Both the position numbers and the translations under genes were made by a program. A DNA stretch of 7,727 nucleotides from Actinomycetes bacterium (GTDB taxonomy: Bacteria; Actinomycetota; Aquicultoria; SURF-47; JAUUWJ01), in assembly GCA_030589175.1 (NCBI GenBank), contig JAUUWJ010000028.1:1-7727 (forward strand), in the 5' to 3' direction. Below are positions 1-5,432 of this stretch, piece by piece (the first letter of the stretch is position 1; every line of letters starts with the position of its first letter). Under the pieces are notes generated by a model. It was not told the DNA's origin and made no database searches. It saw only the letters and a program-made list of their open reading frames with translations.

Positions 1-1
1 G

Positions 2-280
2 GCAATCGGATGGAAGAGGCGTCGTATTTTAGCAATGATTCTTGGCGAGTCACTATTGTTAGGGGTGCTGTCAATTATTATCGGTACTGCCATAGGGTTG
101 CTGGTCATTCAATATATATTTACTTTTCCGGTTGCCAAAAGTTTCTTTGACCCTGATTACTCACCAATTGTTTTTATAAATGCGATTGCTATCGGTATTT
201 TGGTTAGTTTGATAGGCGGCTTTTATCCTGCTTATCGGGCCACAAGATTCTCACCGGCGGAGGCTCTTCGTTATGAGTAA
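2..280 (+). CDS. MacB/FtsX-type ABC permease, C-terminal part (5' end outside window)
   Basis: The reading frame is already open at base 2 and gives about 92 residues before the TAA at 278-280. It opens with AIGWKRRRILAMILGES, the cytoplasmic coupling segment and start of the third membrane helix in FtsX/MacB permeases. A transmembrane stretch (about residues 18-40), a short extracytoplasmic loop containing FFDPDYSP, a last membrane helix and the terminal signature PAYRATRFSPAEALRYE follow. That ending matches the family and resembles the end of the complete permease at 6125-7348 (PARRASNLNPIEALRFE). The internal ATG at 35 is not the start; the gene begins left of the window. The stop overlaps the start of the downstream ATPase by 8 nt, so the two are probably one permease-ATPase unit exporting or extracting a lipid, lipoprotein or peptide. 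The substrate cannot be read from this fragment. Confidence 0.9.
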   Translation, partial: AIGWKRRRILAMILGESLLLGVLSIIIGTAIGLLVIQYIFTFPVAKSFFDPDYSPIVFINAIAIGILVSLIGGFYPAYRATRFSPAEALRYE

Positions 281-944
281 TTTTATTGAGATTAAGAACA
301 TTAAGAAAAGTTATGATTTCGGAAAAATTAAAGCACTTGACGGAGTTAACCTTGATATTACCAAAGGTGAATATATTTCCATCATGGGACCTTCGGGTAG
401 CGGTAAATCAACTCTGCTTAATATGATTGGCGGCCTGGATAAACCGGATCAAGGACAAATAATCGTCGGCGGAACTAATATTACTAAGAAACGTGATCTC
501 ACAAATTATAGGGCGCAAAAGATCGGATTTATTTTTCAGCTCCACAATCTGCTGCCATCTCAGACAACTCTGGAAAATGTGATTGCTCCCATGTATGAAA
601 GCAAACTCCGTTCAAAGAAAAGGCGAGAGAGGGCTAGTGAACTGCTAAATCTTGTAGGTTTAAGAAAAAGAAATACAAGTTATCCGACTCAGCTTTCCGG
701 TGGAGAACGTCAGCGAGTAGCAATTGCTCGGGCACTAGCAAATTCACCTGAAATTATATTAGCCGATGAACCCACGGGGAGTTTGGACTCAAAAAGCAGT
801 GACATGATAATGGATCTTCTAGCCGAGATTTGGAGCGAAGAAAAAAGAACTCTTATAGTTATCACCCACGAAGAGGTTATCGGAAAACGCGCAGAACGAA
901 TTGTTACCATGCTTGATGGTAAAGTAGAGAGTCAAAAATCGTAG
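273..944 (+). CDS. ABC transporter ATP-binding protein, LolD/MacB class
   Basis: This 223-residue ATPase is predicted to power the permease whose end it overlaps. All nucleotide-binding motifs are intact: Walker A GPSGSGKST (39-47), Q-loop in FIFQLHNLLP (Q89), signature LSGGERQRV (141-149), Walker B IILADEP (161-167) followed by the D-loop SLD, and the switch histidine in VITHE (H199). The LSGGERQRVAIARAL and ADEPTGSLD wording is typical of the LolD/MacB/FtsE branch, and the length is normal for a stand-alone domain. The ATG at 273 is supported by GGAGG at 259-263, nine bases upstream, inside the permease gene. The order permease then ATPase is the reverse of the MacB-type unit at 5416-7348, so the two units are not a simple tandem duplication. 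The specific substrate is unknown. Confidence 0.95.
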   Translation: MSNFIEIKNIKKSYDFGKIKALDGVNLDITKGEYISIMGPSGSGKSTLLNMIGGLDKPDQGQIIVGGTNITKKRDLTNYRAQKIGFIFQLHNLLPSQTTLENVIAPMYESKLRSKKRRERASELLNLVGLRKRNTSYPTQLSGGERQRVAIARALANSPEIILADEPTGSLDSKSSDMIMDLLAEIWSEEKRTLIVITHEEVIGKRAERIVTMLDGKVESQKS

Positions 945-953
945 ATTTTTGAC
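931..953. terminator. Perfect palindrome over the ATPase stop codon, possible terminator
   Basis: GTCAAAAATC (931-940) and GATTTTTGAC (944-953) are perfect reverse complements around the 3-nt loop GTA. The TAG stop (942-944) lies in the loop and the first base of the right arm. The 10-bp stem is AT-rich and no clean U-run follows, so it could be a weak terminator, a 3'-end stabilising hairpin or a bidirectional element. Confidence 0.45.
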
Positions 954-975
954 GTTATTAGTTATTAGTTATTAG
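954..975 (+). repeat. Heptad tandem repeat, three GTTATTA units
   Basis: Three perfect copies of GTTATTA occupy 954-960, 961-967 and 968-974, starting right after the palindrome that covers the stop codon. TAG triplets at 959, 966 and 973 fall in three different frames. The same unit, with variants, recurs after the gene ending at 4147. Confidence 0.8.
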
Positions 976-987
976 AATATGCAACAG

Positions 988-1007
988 AAACCTTTGGGTT
1001 TTTATAT
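988..1007 (+). terminator. Weak intrinsic-terminator-like hairpin
   Basis: AAACC (988-992) can pair with GGTTT (997-1001) across a TTTG loop, and the right arm runs into TTTATAT. The stem is only 5 bp, so this is a marginal terminator candidate for the upstream permease-ATPase unit. Confidence 0.25.
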
Positions 1008-1071
1008 AACAGGTTAATATCTGAGGAGCTGGAAGTGAAAGCAAGGATTTTGGATAACTTGTAATTAGTTT

Positions 1072-1103
1072 TAGAATTTAGAATTTGGGATTTGTTTAGA
1101 ATT
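1072..1103 (+). repeat. Heptad repeat, TAGAATT family
   Basis: TAGAATT occurs at 1072-1078, 1079-1085 and 1097-1103, with the variant TGGGATT at 1086-1092 and a 4-nt remnant TGTT at 1093-1096. Two more related units, TAGAGTT and TAGGATT, lie at 1152-1165 on the far side of the hairpin at 1109-1147. The period is again 7 nt, but the sequence differs from the GTTATTA family just upstream. Confidence 0.7.
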
Positions 1104-1108
1104 TACTT

Positions 1109-1147
1109 GCCCGGCTGCCTAAGGAACAAACTGTTTAGGCGCCGGGG
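1109..1147 (+). promoter_or_regulatory. GC-rich stem-loop ahead of the ABC-2 operon
   Basis: CCCGGC (1110-1115) plus GCCTAA (1117-1122) pair with TTAGGC (1135-1140) plus GCCGGG (1141-1146): 12 base pairs with one bulged T at 1116, closed by a possible T-G pair at 1109/1147, and a 12-nt loop. It stands out in an AT-rich spacer and sits about 40 nt before the ATG at 1186. There is no U-run after it (GAGATTAG follows), so it is not a typical intrinsic terminator. It may be a leader-RNA structure for the downstream operon or a small repeat element. I do not recognise it as a known riboswitch. Confidence 0.5.
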
Positions 1148-1172
1148 AGATTAGAGTTTAGGATTTCCCGAC

Positions 1173-1183
1173 AAAGGAGGGTG
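1173..1183 (+). promoter_or_regulatory. Strong Shine-Dalgarno before the ABC-2 ATPase
   Basis: AAAGGAGGGTG ends two bases before the ATG at 1186, with the GGAGG core (1176-1180) five bases from it. This near-complete match to the 16S rRNA tail fixes the start and suggests efficient translation of the first operon gene. Confidence 0.8.
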
Positions 1184-1185
1184 AT

Positions 1186-2046
1186 ATGGAAAAAGTAATT
1201 AACGCCGAAAATATTTCATACACTTACAAAAAAGGAGTCAAAGCTGTCGATAATATCTCTTTTCACATCGGCAAGAGTGAAGTGCTGGGCTTTCTCGGGC
1301 CTAACGGTGCCGGAAAATCTACGACACTTAAAATGCTAATCGGCTTCTTAAATTCTCAGACCGGAAAAATTGATATTTTAGGCAAAAATATGGCTCATAA
1401 TACAGACGAAATTCAAGCAGAAATCGGTGTATGTTTTGAAGAGAAAAACCTGTATGAAGATATGTCGGCAATTGAAAATTTAAAGTTCCATGCCTCTCTT
1501 TATGGAATAAAAAGGCCTGATGTAAATGCGATTCTAAAAAAAGTAGACCTTGATAAAAGGGGAAAAGACAAGGTTGCTAGTTATTCAAAAGGGATGAGGC
1601 AACGTCTGATGGTGGCCCGTTCTCTTGTAAATAAGCCAAAGATCTTGTTTCTTGATGAGCCAACAGATGGACTGGATCCGGTGTCGGCAAAAGCAATTAG
1701 AAAAGTTATAAGAGAGGAAAAGGAAAGAGGAGCAAGTGTTTTTCTAACGACTCACGACATGCTGGAAGCTGATAAACTTTCCGACCGAGTTGCTTTTATT
1801 GACAAGGGTAAAATTGCCGCTATTGATACTCCAGATAATCTAAAACACGAATACGGAAAAAGAACTCTTAAAATCCGCTATCAGGAAAACGGACAAGTAA
1901 AAGAAGAAGAACTTTCTCTTGAAGCGAAAGATATCGGCAAGAGGATCGAGGAGATCCGGTCTCAGTATAAGCTTCACGACATGCATACCGAAGAAGCAAC
2001 GCTTGAAGATATATTTATTCAAGTTACCGGAAGAGGCCTGGAATGA
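1186..2046 (+). CDS. ABC-2 exporter ATP-binding protein, NatA/DrrA class
   Basis: This 286-residue ATPase should drive the two permeases encoded directly after it. Motifs: Walker A GPNGAGKST (38-46), signature YSKGMRQRL (133-141), Walker B ILFLDEP (153-159) with the D-loop GLDP (162-165), and the switch histidine in TTHDM (H190). At the Q-loop the glutamine is replaced by glutamates (VCFEEKNLY, 82-90); a PEE/FEE version of this loop is common in NatA/DrrA-type ATPases, so it is probably functional. After about residue 215 a C-terminal extension of some 70 residues ends in EEATLEDIFIQVTGRGLE, which fits the accessory domain of ABC-2 ATPases. The start is fixed by the strong ribosome-binding site at 1173-1183. 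Its TGA overlaps the next ATG (ATGA at 2043-2046), indicating translational coupling. Drug, peptide, Na+ or lipid export are all possible. Confidence 0.93.
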   Translation: MEKVINAENISYTYKKGVKAVDNISFHIGKSEVLGFLGPNGAGKSTTLKMLIGFLNSQTGKIDILGKNMAHNTDEIQAEIGVCFEEKNLYEDMSAIENLKFHASLYGIKRPDVNAILKKVDLDKRGKDKVASYSKGMRQRLMVARSLVNKPKILFLDEPTDGLDPVSAKAIRKVIREEKERGASVFLTTHDMLEADKLSDRVAFIDKGKIAAIDTPDNLKHEYGKRTLKIRYQENGQVKEEELSLEAKDIGKRIEEIRSQYKLHDMHTEEATLEDIFIQVTGRGLE

Positions 2047-3092
2047 ACCGGATGCTATCTATCGTAAAAAAAGACATTAAACAGATGTTTAGCAACCGCT
2101 TTATTGCGGCCATAACTTTTCTGGCTATATTTGCCTACGCGCTTATCTATCATTTAATGCCCTCAACCGTTAATGAGACATATAAGATGGGTTTTTACGC
2201 CCAGAAAGGCCGGACGGCCATAGAGAAAGTAATGGAGGAAGAGTCAGAAGAAGGGCTTAAAGTCGAGTGGGCGAGCTCGACCAAAGAACTTAAAAAAATG
2301 GTTGAGAACAAAGATGTATCTGCCGGTTTTTCCGTTACATTTTCCAAAGAGGGCAAACCCAATGCCAGGCTTTACGTGTCTTCTGAAACTCCCAAAGAAA
2401 TAAAAGAAGCCGGTGAAATTTTTGGCCGTGAATTTGCTTATAGCTTAACGGGGAATCAGCTTCCGATAGATGTCAAAGAAGAGATAATCGGGACGGATAT
2501 GGTCGGCAAACAGGTTCCGCTGCGAAACGACATGCGCATGATGTTTCTGGTCGTCGTGTTTATGGTTGAATTTTTCGCACTTGCCGATTTGTTGGCCCGG
2601 GAGATTGAACAAAATACGGTTTTTGCAATTCTTGTGACACCTGTTAATAAATTTGAATTTTTGGCTTCAAAGACTATAACCGGAGTCAGCCTTGCTCTTT
2701 TTGAAAGCTTACTTGCGGCGGCCTTTCTCAACATACTTACATTAGATATTTTGCTGCCGCTACTGGTCTTACTGGCGATGGGGGCTTTTCTCGCTACCTC
2801 GATTGCTTTTATTGTAGGAGCTCTAAGCAAAAATGCGGTCTCAGTTATTGCCTGGGGAACTGTTTTTATGATGGTTCTTATAATTCCGGCAATGGTAGTA
2901 CTTTTTCCCGGGTTAGCTTCTCCTGCTGTTAAAGCTATTCCTACTTTTCAGCTGGTTACTGCATTAGATGGTGTTATTAATAACGGTTTAGCCCTTTCCG
3001 AATTTAGTGCTGAAATCGCTTATCTGGCCTTTGCAAATGTTGTTTTCTTTGCAATTGGCTTTCTATCTTTTAGAAGGAGGTTGGCAGTATGA
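2043..3092 (+). CDS. ABC-2 family transporter permease, first subunit
   Basis: This 349-residue membrane protein has the ABC-2 layout: a short cytoplasmic N-terminus (NRMLSIVKKDIKQMFSNR), a first membrane helix at about 19-38, a large extracytoplasmic domain at about 39-163 rich in Lys and Glu, then about five helices (roughly 165-183, 212-232, 235-260, 264-288, 323-343). The cytoplasmic segment LAREIEQNTVFAILVTPV (184-201) after the second helix is the family's conserved E-x-E/T...ll-tP element that contacts the ATPase. It probably forms a heterodimeric pore with the permease encoded next. GGAAGAGG (2029-2036) lies 6 nt before the ATG, and both flanking junctions are 4-nt ATGA overlaps. The large outer domain is as expected for the NatB/YhgE-like branch; the ligand is not evident. 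Confidence 0.9.
   Translation: MNRMLSIVKKDIKQMFSNRFIAAITFLAIFAYALIYHLMPSTVNETYKMGFYAQKGRTAIEKVMEEESEEGLKVEWASSTKELKKMVENKDVSAGFSVTFSKEGKPNARLYVSSETPKEIKEAGEIFGREFAYSLTGNQLPIDVKEEIIGTDMVGKQVPLRNDMRMMFLVVVFMVEFFALADLLAREIEQNTVFAILVTPVNKFEFLASKTITGVSLALFESLLAAAFLNILTLDILLPLLVLLAMGAFLATSIAFIVGALSKNAVSVIAWGTVFMMVLIIPAMVVLFPGLASPAVKAIPTFQLVTALDGVINNGLALSEFSAEIAYLAFANVVFFAIGFLSFRRRLAV
3072..3080 (+). promoter_or_regulatory. Shine-Dalgarno for the second ABC-2 permease
   Basis: AGAAGGAGG lies 8 nt before the ATG at 3089, within the codons for the last residues (RRRLAV) of the upstream permease. With the ATGA overlap it supports independent re-initiation of the second permease. Confidence 0.7.
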
Positions 3093-4147
3093 GTAGCTTT
3101 AATCGAATTCTCGCCATAATTAAAAAAGGTTTTAAGCTAGGGCCCAAAAATCCTCTTTTCTTGATTGCTCTGGCAGTACCGCTTATTTATACACTTATCA
3201 TGCAAGTGTTATTTGGCGGTTTTTGGAAGACAAAACCGGTGATTGTAGTCTATGACAAAAGCGGGCAAGAAGTTATAAGAGAGCTCAAGAAAAGCGATGC
3301 CGTCAAGACTATAGAAGCTAAAGATGTTTCTGAAGTAAAAGACATAGTTGAAGAGAAAAAAGCTGACGTCGGTATAGTTTTTCCAAAGAATTTGGCTGAG
3401 AAGCTTAAAGGCAAGGACAAAATGTCCTTGAAATTCTTAATAAACGGAGAGAGCTTGGCGAAAGATAGAAATATTGCCGGTATTACAATACTCAATACTC
3501 TAAGGGAATTTGCACCGGAAGGGCCTACCGTAAATTTTAAGCAGGTCAACATAGGAAACGAAAAAGCCCTAACTTTATTAGAGCTTTTCTTGCCCTTTAT
3601 TGTAATTGTTACGGTTCTGATAAACGCTTTTTTCTTACCGGCTGCTTTTGTTATCCAGGAAAAAGAGAAGAAAACTCTCGCTTCAATTTTGGTTTCACCG
3701 TCTTCATACGTCGAAGTACTAGTGGCTTTCGGTTTTATGGGAGTGGTCCTGGCAATTTTTATGGGAATGGTGATGCTGCTAGTCAATTTTGGCTTAAACC
3801 AGCCATTTATGTTGCTTATTCCGATTGTTCTTGGTTCTTTGCTTATGGCTGAATGGGGACTTGTTGCCGGTATTATGTTTAAAGATACAAACGCTCTGTT
3901 TGCGAATGTAAAAATGATGGGGATTATTTTTTATGCGCCTGCGATTTTATTGATGTTTGAAAACGTACCGAAGTGGATTGCCAAGATTTTCCCGACGTAC
4001 TACATTGCCAACCCGGTTTTTCGTATAAGTATTTATAACGAAGGCTGGGCTCAAATCGGCTGGGAGATATATGTATTAATAGCCTTGGTAGTGGTTTTCT
4101 TTATTCCGTTGATGTTTCTGGGCAAGAGATTAGGAACGCAAACGTGA
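3089..4147 (+). CDS. ABC-2 family transporter permease, second subunit
   Basis: This 352-residue protein has the same architecture as its upstream partner but a clearly different sequence, so they are likely two halves of a heterodimeric exporter. It has a first helix at about 22-44, an extracytoplasmic domain at about 45-160 (VIVVYDKSGQEVIRELKK opening, Lys/Glu-rich middle, possible YhgE/Pip-like fold), then helices at roughly 166-187, 210-232, 240-262, 275-292 and 323-345. The coupling element is QEKEKKTLASILVSP (190-204), the family's E-K-E...tl..ll.sP pattern. The first TM is preceded by KKGFKLGPKNP, typical for this class. It ends at TGA 4145-4147, after which the operon appears to stop. 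One ATPase plus two permeases is the layout of Bacillus LnrLMN (linearmycin export), but the layout alone does not establish substrate. Confidence 0.9.
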   Translation: MSSFNRILAIIKKGFKLGPKNPLFLIALAVPLIYTLIMQVLFGGFWKTKPVIVVYDKSGQEVIRELKKSDAVKTIEAKDVSEVKDIVEEKKADVGIVFPKNLAEKLKGKDKMSLKFLINGESLAKDRNIAGITILNTLREFAPEGPTVNFKQVNIGNEKALTLLELFLPFIVIVTVLINAFFLPAAFVIQEKEKKTLASILVSPSSYVEVLVAFGFMGVVLAIFMGMVMLLVNFGLNQPFMLLIPIVLGSLLMAEWGLVAGIMFKDTNALFANVKMMGIIFYAPAILLMFENVPKWIAKIFPTYYIANPVFRISIYNEGWAQIGWEIYVLIALVVVFFIPLMFLGKRLGTQT

Positions 4148-4149
4148 TC

Positions 4150-4166
4150 TGCAAATGAAATTTGCA
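4150..4166. terminator. Small hairpin just after the ABC-2 operon
   Basis: TGCAAAT (4150-4156), loop GAA, ATTTGCA (4160-4166): a perfect 7-bp stem starting 3 nt after the stop codon and followed by the heptad repeats. It mirrors the arrangement at 931-953. There is no proper U-run, so termination activity is uncertain. Confidence 0.35.
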
Positions 4167-4168
4167 AA

Positions 4169-4199
4169 TAGTTGTTAGTTATTAGTTGTTGGTTATTAG
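4169..4199 (+). repeat. Heptad tandem repeat, GTTATTA family, four units
   Basis: The units GTTGTTA (4171-4177), GTTATTA (4178-4184), GTTGTTG (4185-4191) and GTTATTA (4192-4198) follow in register. This is the same family as 954-975 but more diverged. TAG triplets at 4169, 4176 and 4183 fall in all three frames. Confidence 0.75.
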
Positions 4200-4209
4200 T
4201 GTAAAACAA

Positions 4210-4239
4210 TTGTCATTCTGAGGTGAAACGAAGAATCTA
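4210..4239. repeat. Dispersed hairpin repeat, GTCATTCTGAG...GAAGAATCT type
   Basis: GTCATTCTGAG (4212-4222) and GAAGAATCT (4230-4238) flank a short centre, with ATTCT (4215-4219) complementary to AGAAT (4232-4236). This resembles a dispersed extragenic element I recall from many environmental and candidate-phylum genomes. The copy here seems shortened in the middle. Only one copy is in this window, so the dispersed nature is from recall. Confidence 0.5.
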
Positions 4240-4254
4240 ACATTGCTTATAATC

Positions 4255-4278
4255 TTAATTATTAACTTTAATAATTAA
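4255..4278. repeat. Perfect 24-bp AT palindrome
   Basis: TTAATTATTAA (4255-4265) and TTAATAATTAA (4268-4278) are exact reverse complements separated by CT. The 9-mer TTAATAATT appears again at 4316-4324. The composition is almost pure A/T, so chance or overlap with heptad-like text (TAATTAT at 4256-4262, TAACTTT at 4263-4269) is possible. Otherwise it would suit an operator or a cruciform-forming site in the spacer ahead of the adaptor operon. Confidence 0.45.
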
Positions 4279-4353
4279 TTTCATCCGATCATATATTGTT
4301 CATTGCCATCGATCATTAATAATTGATTTATTCTCAGCTTTTTATCAGGTTTG

Positions 4354-4377
4354 TTTTACAATATTAGTCTTGTAAAA
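4354..4377. promoter_or_regulatory. Operator-like inverted repeat before the MacA-like operon
   Basis: TTTTACAA (4354-4361) and TTGTAAAA (4370-4377) are perfect 8-bp inverted half-sites with an 8-nt spacer, about 60 nt upstream of the adaptor start. A -10-like hexamer, TACAAT (4357-4362), overlaps the left half-site, although no convincing -35 is visible 16-18 nt upstream. The geometry suits a dimeric repressor (TetR-, MarR- or BlaI-like), but no regulator gene is in the window to pair with it. Confidence 0.45.
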
Positions 4378-4424
4378 AGAGAAAATCGCAATAGAATAAA
4401 AGAAGTGAGATTTACTAGCAAAGA

Positions 4425-4434
4425 AAAGAGGTGG
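4425..4434 (+). promoter_or_regulatory. Shine-Dalgarno that favours a TTG start at 4437
   Basis: AAAGAGGTGG places its GAGG core (4428-4431) five bases before TTG at 4437. The alternative GTG at 4431 lies inside this same motif, so it would have no spacer. This favours TTG. Confidence 0.6.
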
Positions 4435-4436
4435 CC

Positions 4437-5432
4437 TTGAACAAAAAAGTATTATTTTCAATTATTGGCATCATTATCATTGCAGGAGGTGCCCTTTTCG
4501 GTTACAGAATGCTCTCCAGTGATTCAGAAAGCGAGTCCTCAAACGATAATAATCTTGAAACTAAAGAAGTGAAACGAGGCTCAGTTAATTCGAGTTTTAG
4601 CGCTACAGGCATTGTCGTAAGTGCAAACCAAGTCGATTTAAACTTTGATAATCCGGGGGAGCTTGAAGACCTTAAAGTAACGCTTAATGAAAAAGTCGGA
4701 GAATATCAAGATCTTGCATCTCTCGATCCCACTGACACAAGGCTAGGTTGGGAGGTTCTTGAGTCACCTATCGACGGAACAGTAATCTATATCGGAGGCA
4801 AGGAAGGCGAGAAAATATCTACAACCAACAATAGCACCTCGACAACAACGATGGCCGGCCAAATCCAGACATCGGGTTTTATGACAATTGCCGATCTTAG
4901 CGATCTTCAAATCGAGATGAGCATAGATCAAAATGACATCAGTAAAGTAAGTAAGGGTCAAAAAGTAAAAATCACTCTTGATGCAATAGAAGACAAAGAG
5001 TTTAGCGGTAAAGTTGTTTCAATAGATCCTATTCCTGCTAATGACCAAAATGTGATAACTTACACAGCCCACGCAAGTATAGATAAAGGTGCATCCTCTC
5101 TTCGTCTGGGAATGAGTGCCGACATAGAACTCGAATACGGCAAGAAAGACGATGTTTTGATAGTGCCAAACGATGCTATTAGAGATAGAAATGGCAGGAA
5201 AATGGTTATGACTGTTGTTGACGGTAGAGCGCGGCCTGTAGAAGTTCAAATAGGTAAAGCTGATGACAATAATACCGAGATTACTGAAGGTCTTAAAGAA
5301 GGCGATGAGATAGTTTCCGGTTCCTTTAATATGCAACAAGGATCAAATGGACAAAACCGAAGCGGTTCCATGATGCCATTTGGTAGAGGCGGAAGCAGAG
5401 GAGGGAGCAGATCATTTGGCCCGCCACACTAA
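4437..5432 (+). CDS. MacA/HlyD-like membrane-anchored adaptor lacking the helical hairpin
   Basis: This adaptor (331 residues from TTG 4437; 333 if GTG 4431 is used) should sit on the outer face of the membrane as partner of the ATPase and permease encoded next. Numbering from the GTG: an N-terminal membrane anchor (5-27, KKVLFSIIGIIIIAGGALFG, no lipobox Cys), an acidic/Ser linker, a first lipoyl half (50-99, GSVNSSFSATG to LASLDPTD), a second lipoyl half from ESPIDGTVIYIGGKEGEKIS (111-130), a Ser/Thr/Asn-rich stretch (131-141), a beta-barrel from about 159 (LQIEMSIDQNDISKVSKGQ), a membrane-proximal domain (about 240-300, VLIVPNDAI, EGLKEGDEIVSGSFN) and a Gly/Ser/Arg tail (301-333). In MacA and relatives the two lipoyl halves are separated by a coiled-coil hairpin of tens of residues; here only about 10 residues (TDTRLGWEVL) separate them. 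The next ribosome-binding site is embedded in the tail codons. macA is only an analogy, so no symbol is given. Confidence 0.88.
   Translation: MNKKVLFSIIGIIIIAGGALFGYRMLSSDSESESSNDNNLETKEVKRGSVNSSFSATGIVVSANQVDLNFDNPGELEDLKVTLNEKVGEYQDLASLDPTDTRLGWEVLESPIDGTVIYIGGKEGEKISTTNNSTSTTTMAGQIQTSGFMTIADLSDLQIEMSIDQNDISKVSKGQKVKITLDAIEDKEFSGKVVSIDPIPANDQNVITYTAHASIDKGASSLRLGMSADIELEYGKKDDVLIVPNDAIRDRNGRKMVMTVVDGRARPVEVQIGKADDNNTEITEGLKEGDEIVSGSFNMQQGSNGQNRSGSMMPFGRGGSRGGSRSFGPPH
5397..5407 (+). promoter_or_regulatory. Shine-Dalgarno inside the adaptor tail, for the MacB-type ATPase
   Basis: AGAGGAGGGAG, encoding part of the adaptor's Gly/Ser/Arg tail in its own frame, has its GGAGGG core (5400-5405) 10 nt before TTG at 5416. 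This supports TTG 5416 as the ATPase start over the longer TTG at 5380, which has no such motif directly ahead. Confidence 0.6.

Noticed and set aside
82..90. Possibility that the first gene is a small complete protein from ATG 35
   Set aside because: The frame is open to the window edge and the residues before the ATG (AIGWKRRRILA) are family-conserved, so it is a truncated view of a longer permease.
979..1016. Tiny ATG frame of 12 codons (MQQKPLGFYITG)
   Set aside because: Too short, no ribosome-binding site, and overlaps a possible terminator hairpin.
1050..1077. Promoter candidate TTGGAT-N16-TAGAAT before the ABC-2 operon
   Set aside because: The -35 is poor and the -10-like TAGAAT is simply part of the TAGAATT heptad repeat, so the match carries little weight.
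954..1103. CRISPR array
   Set aside because: The repeats are 7 nt and adjacent, with no spacers of 25-40 nt and no cas genes nearby.
3250..3786. Long minus-strand open frame (178 codons) opposite the second ABC-2 permease
   Set aside because: It is antisense to a clear permease, is very rich in Ser/Thr/Lys as expected for a shadow frame, and shows no family motif. The similar minus frames at 2456-2830, 5019-5339 and 6100-6486 were rejected for the same reason.
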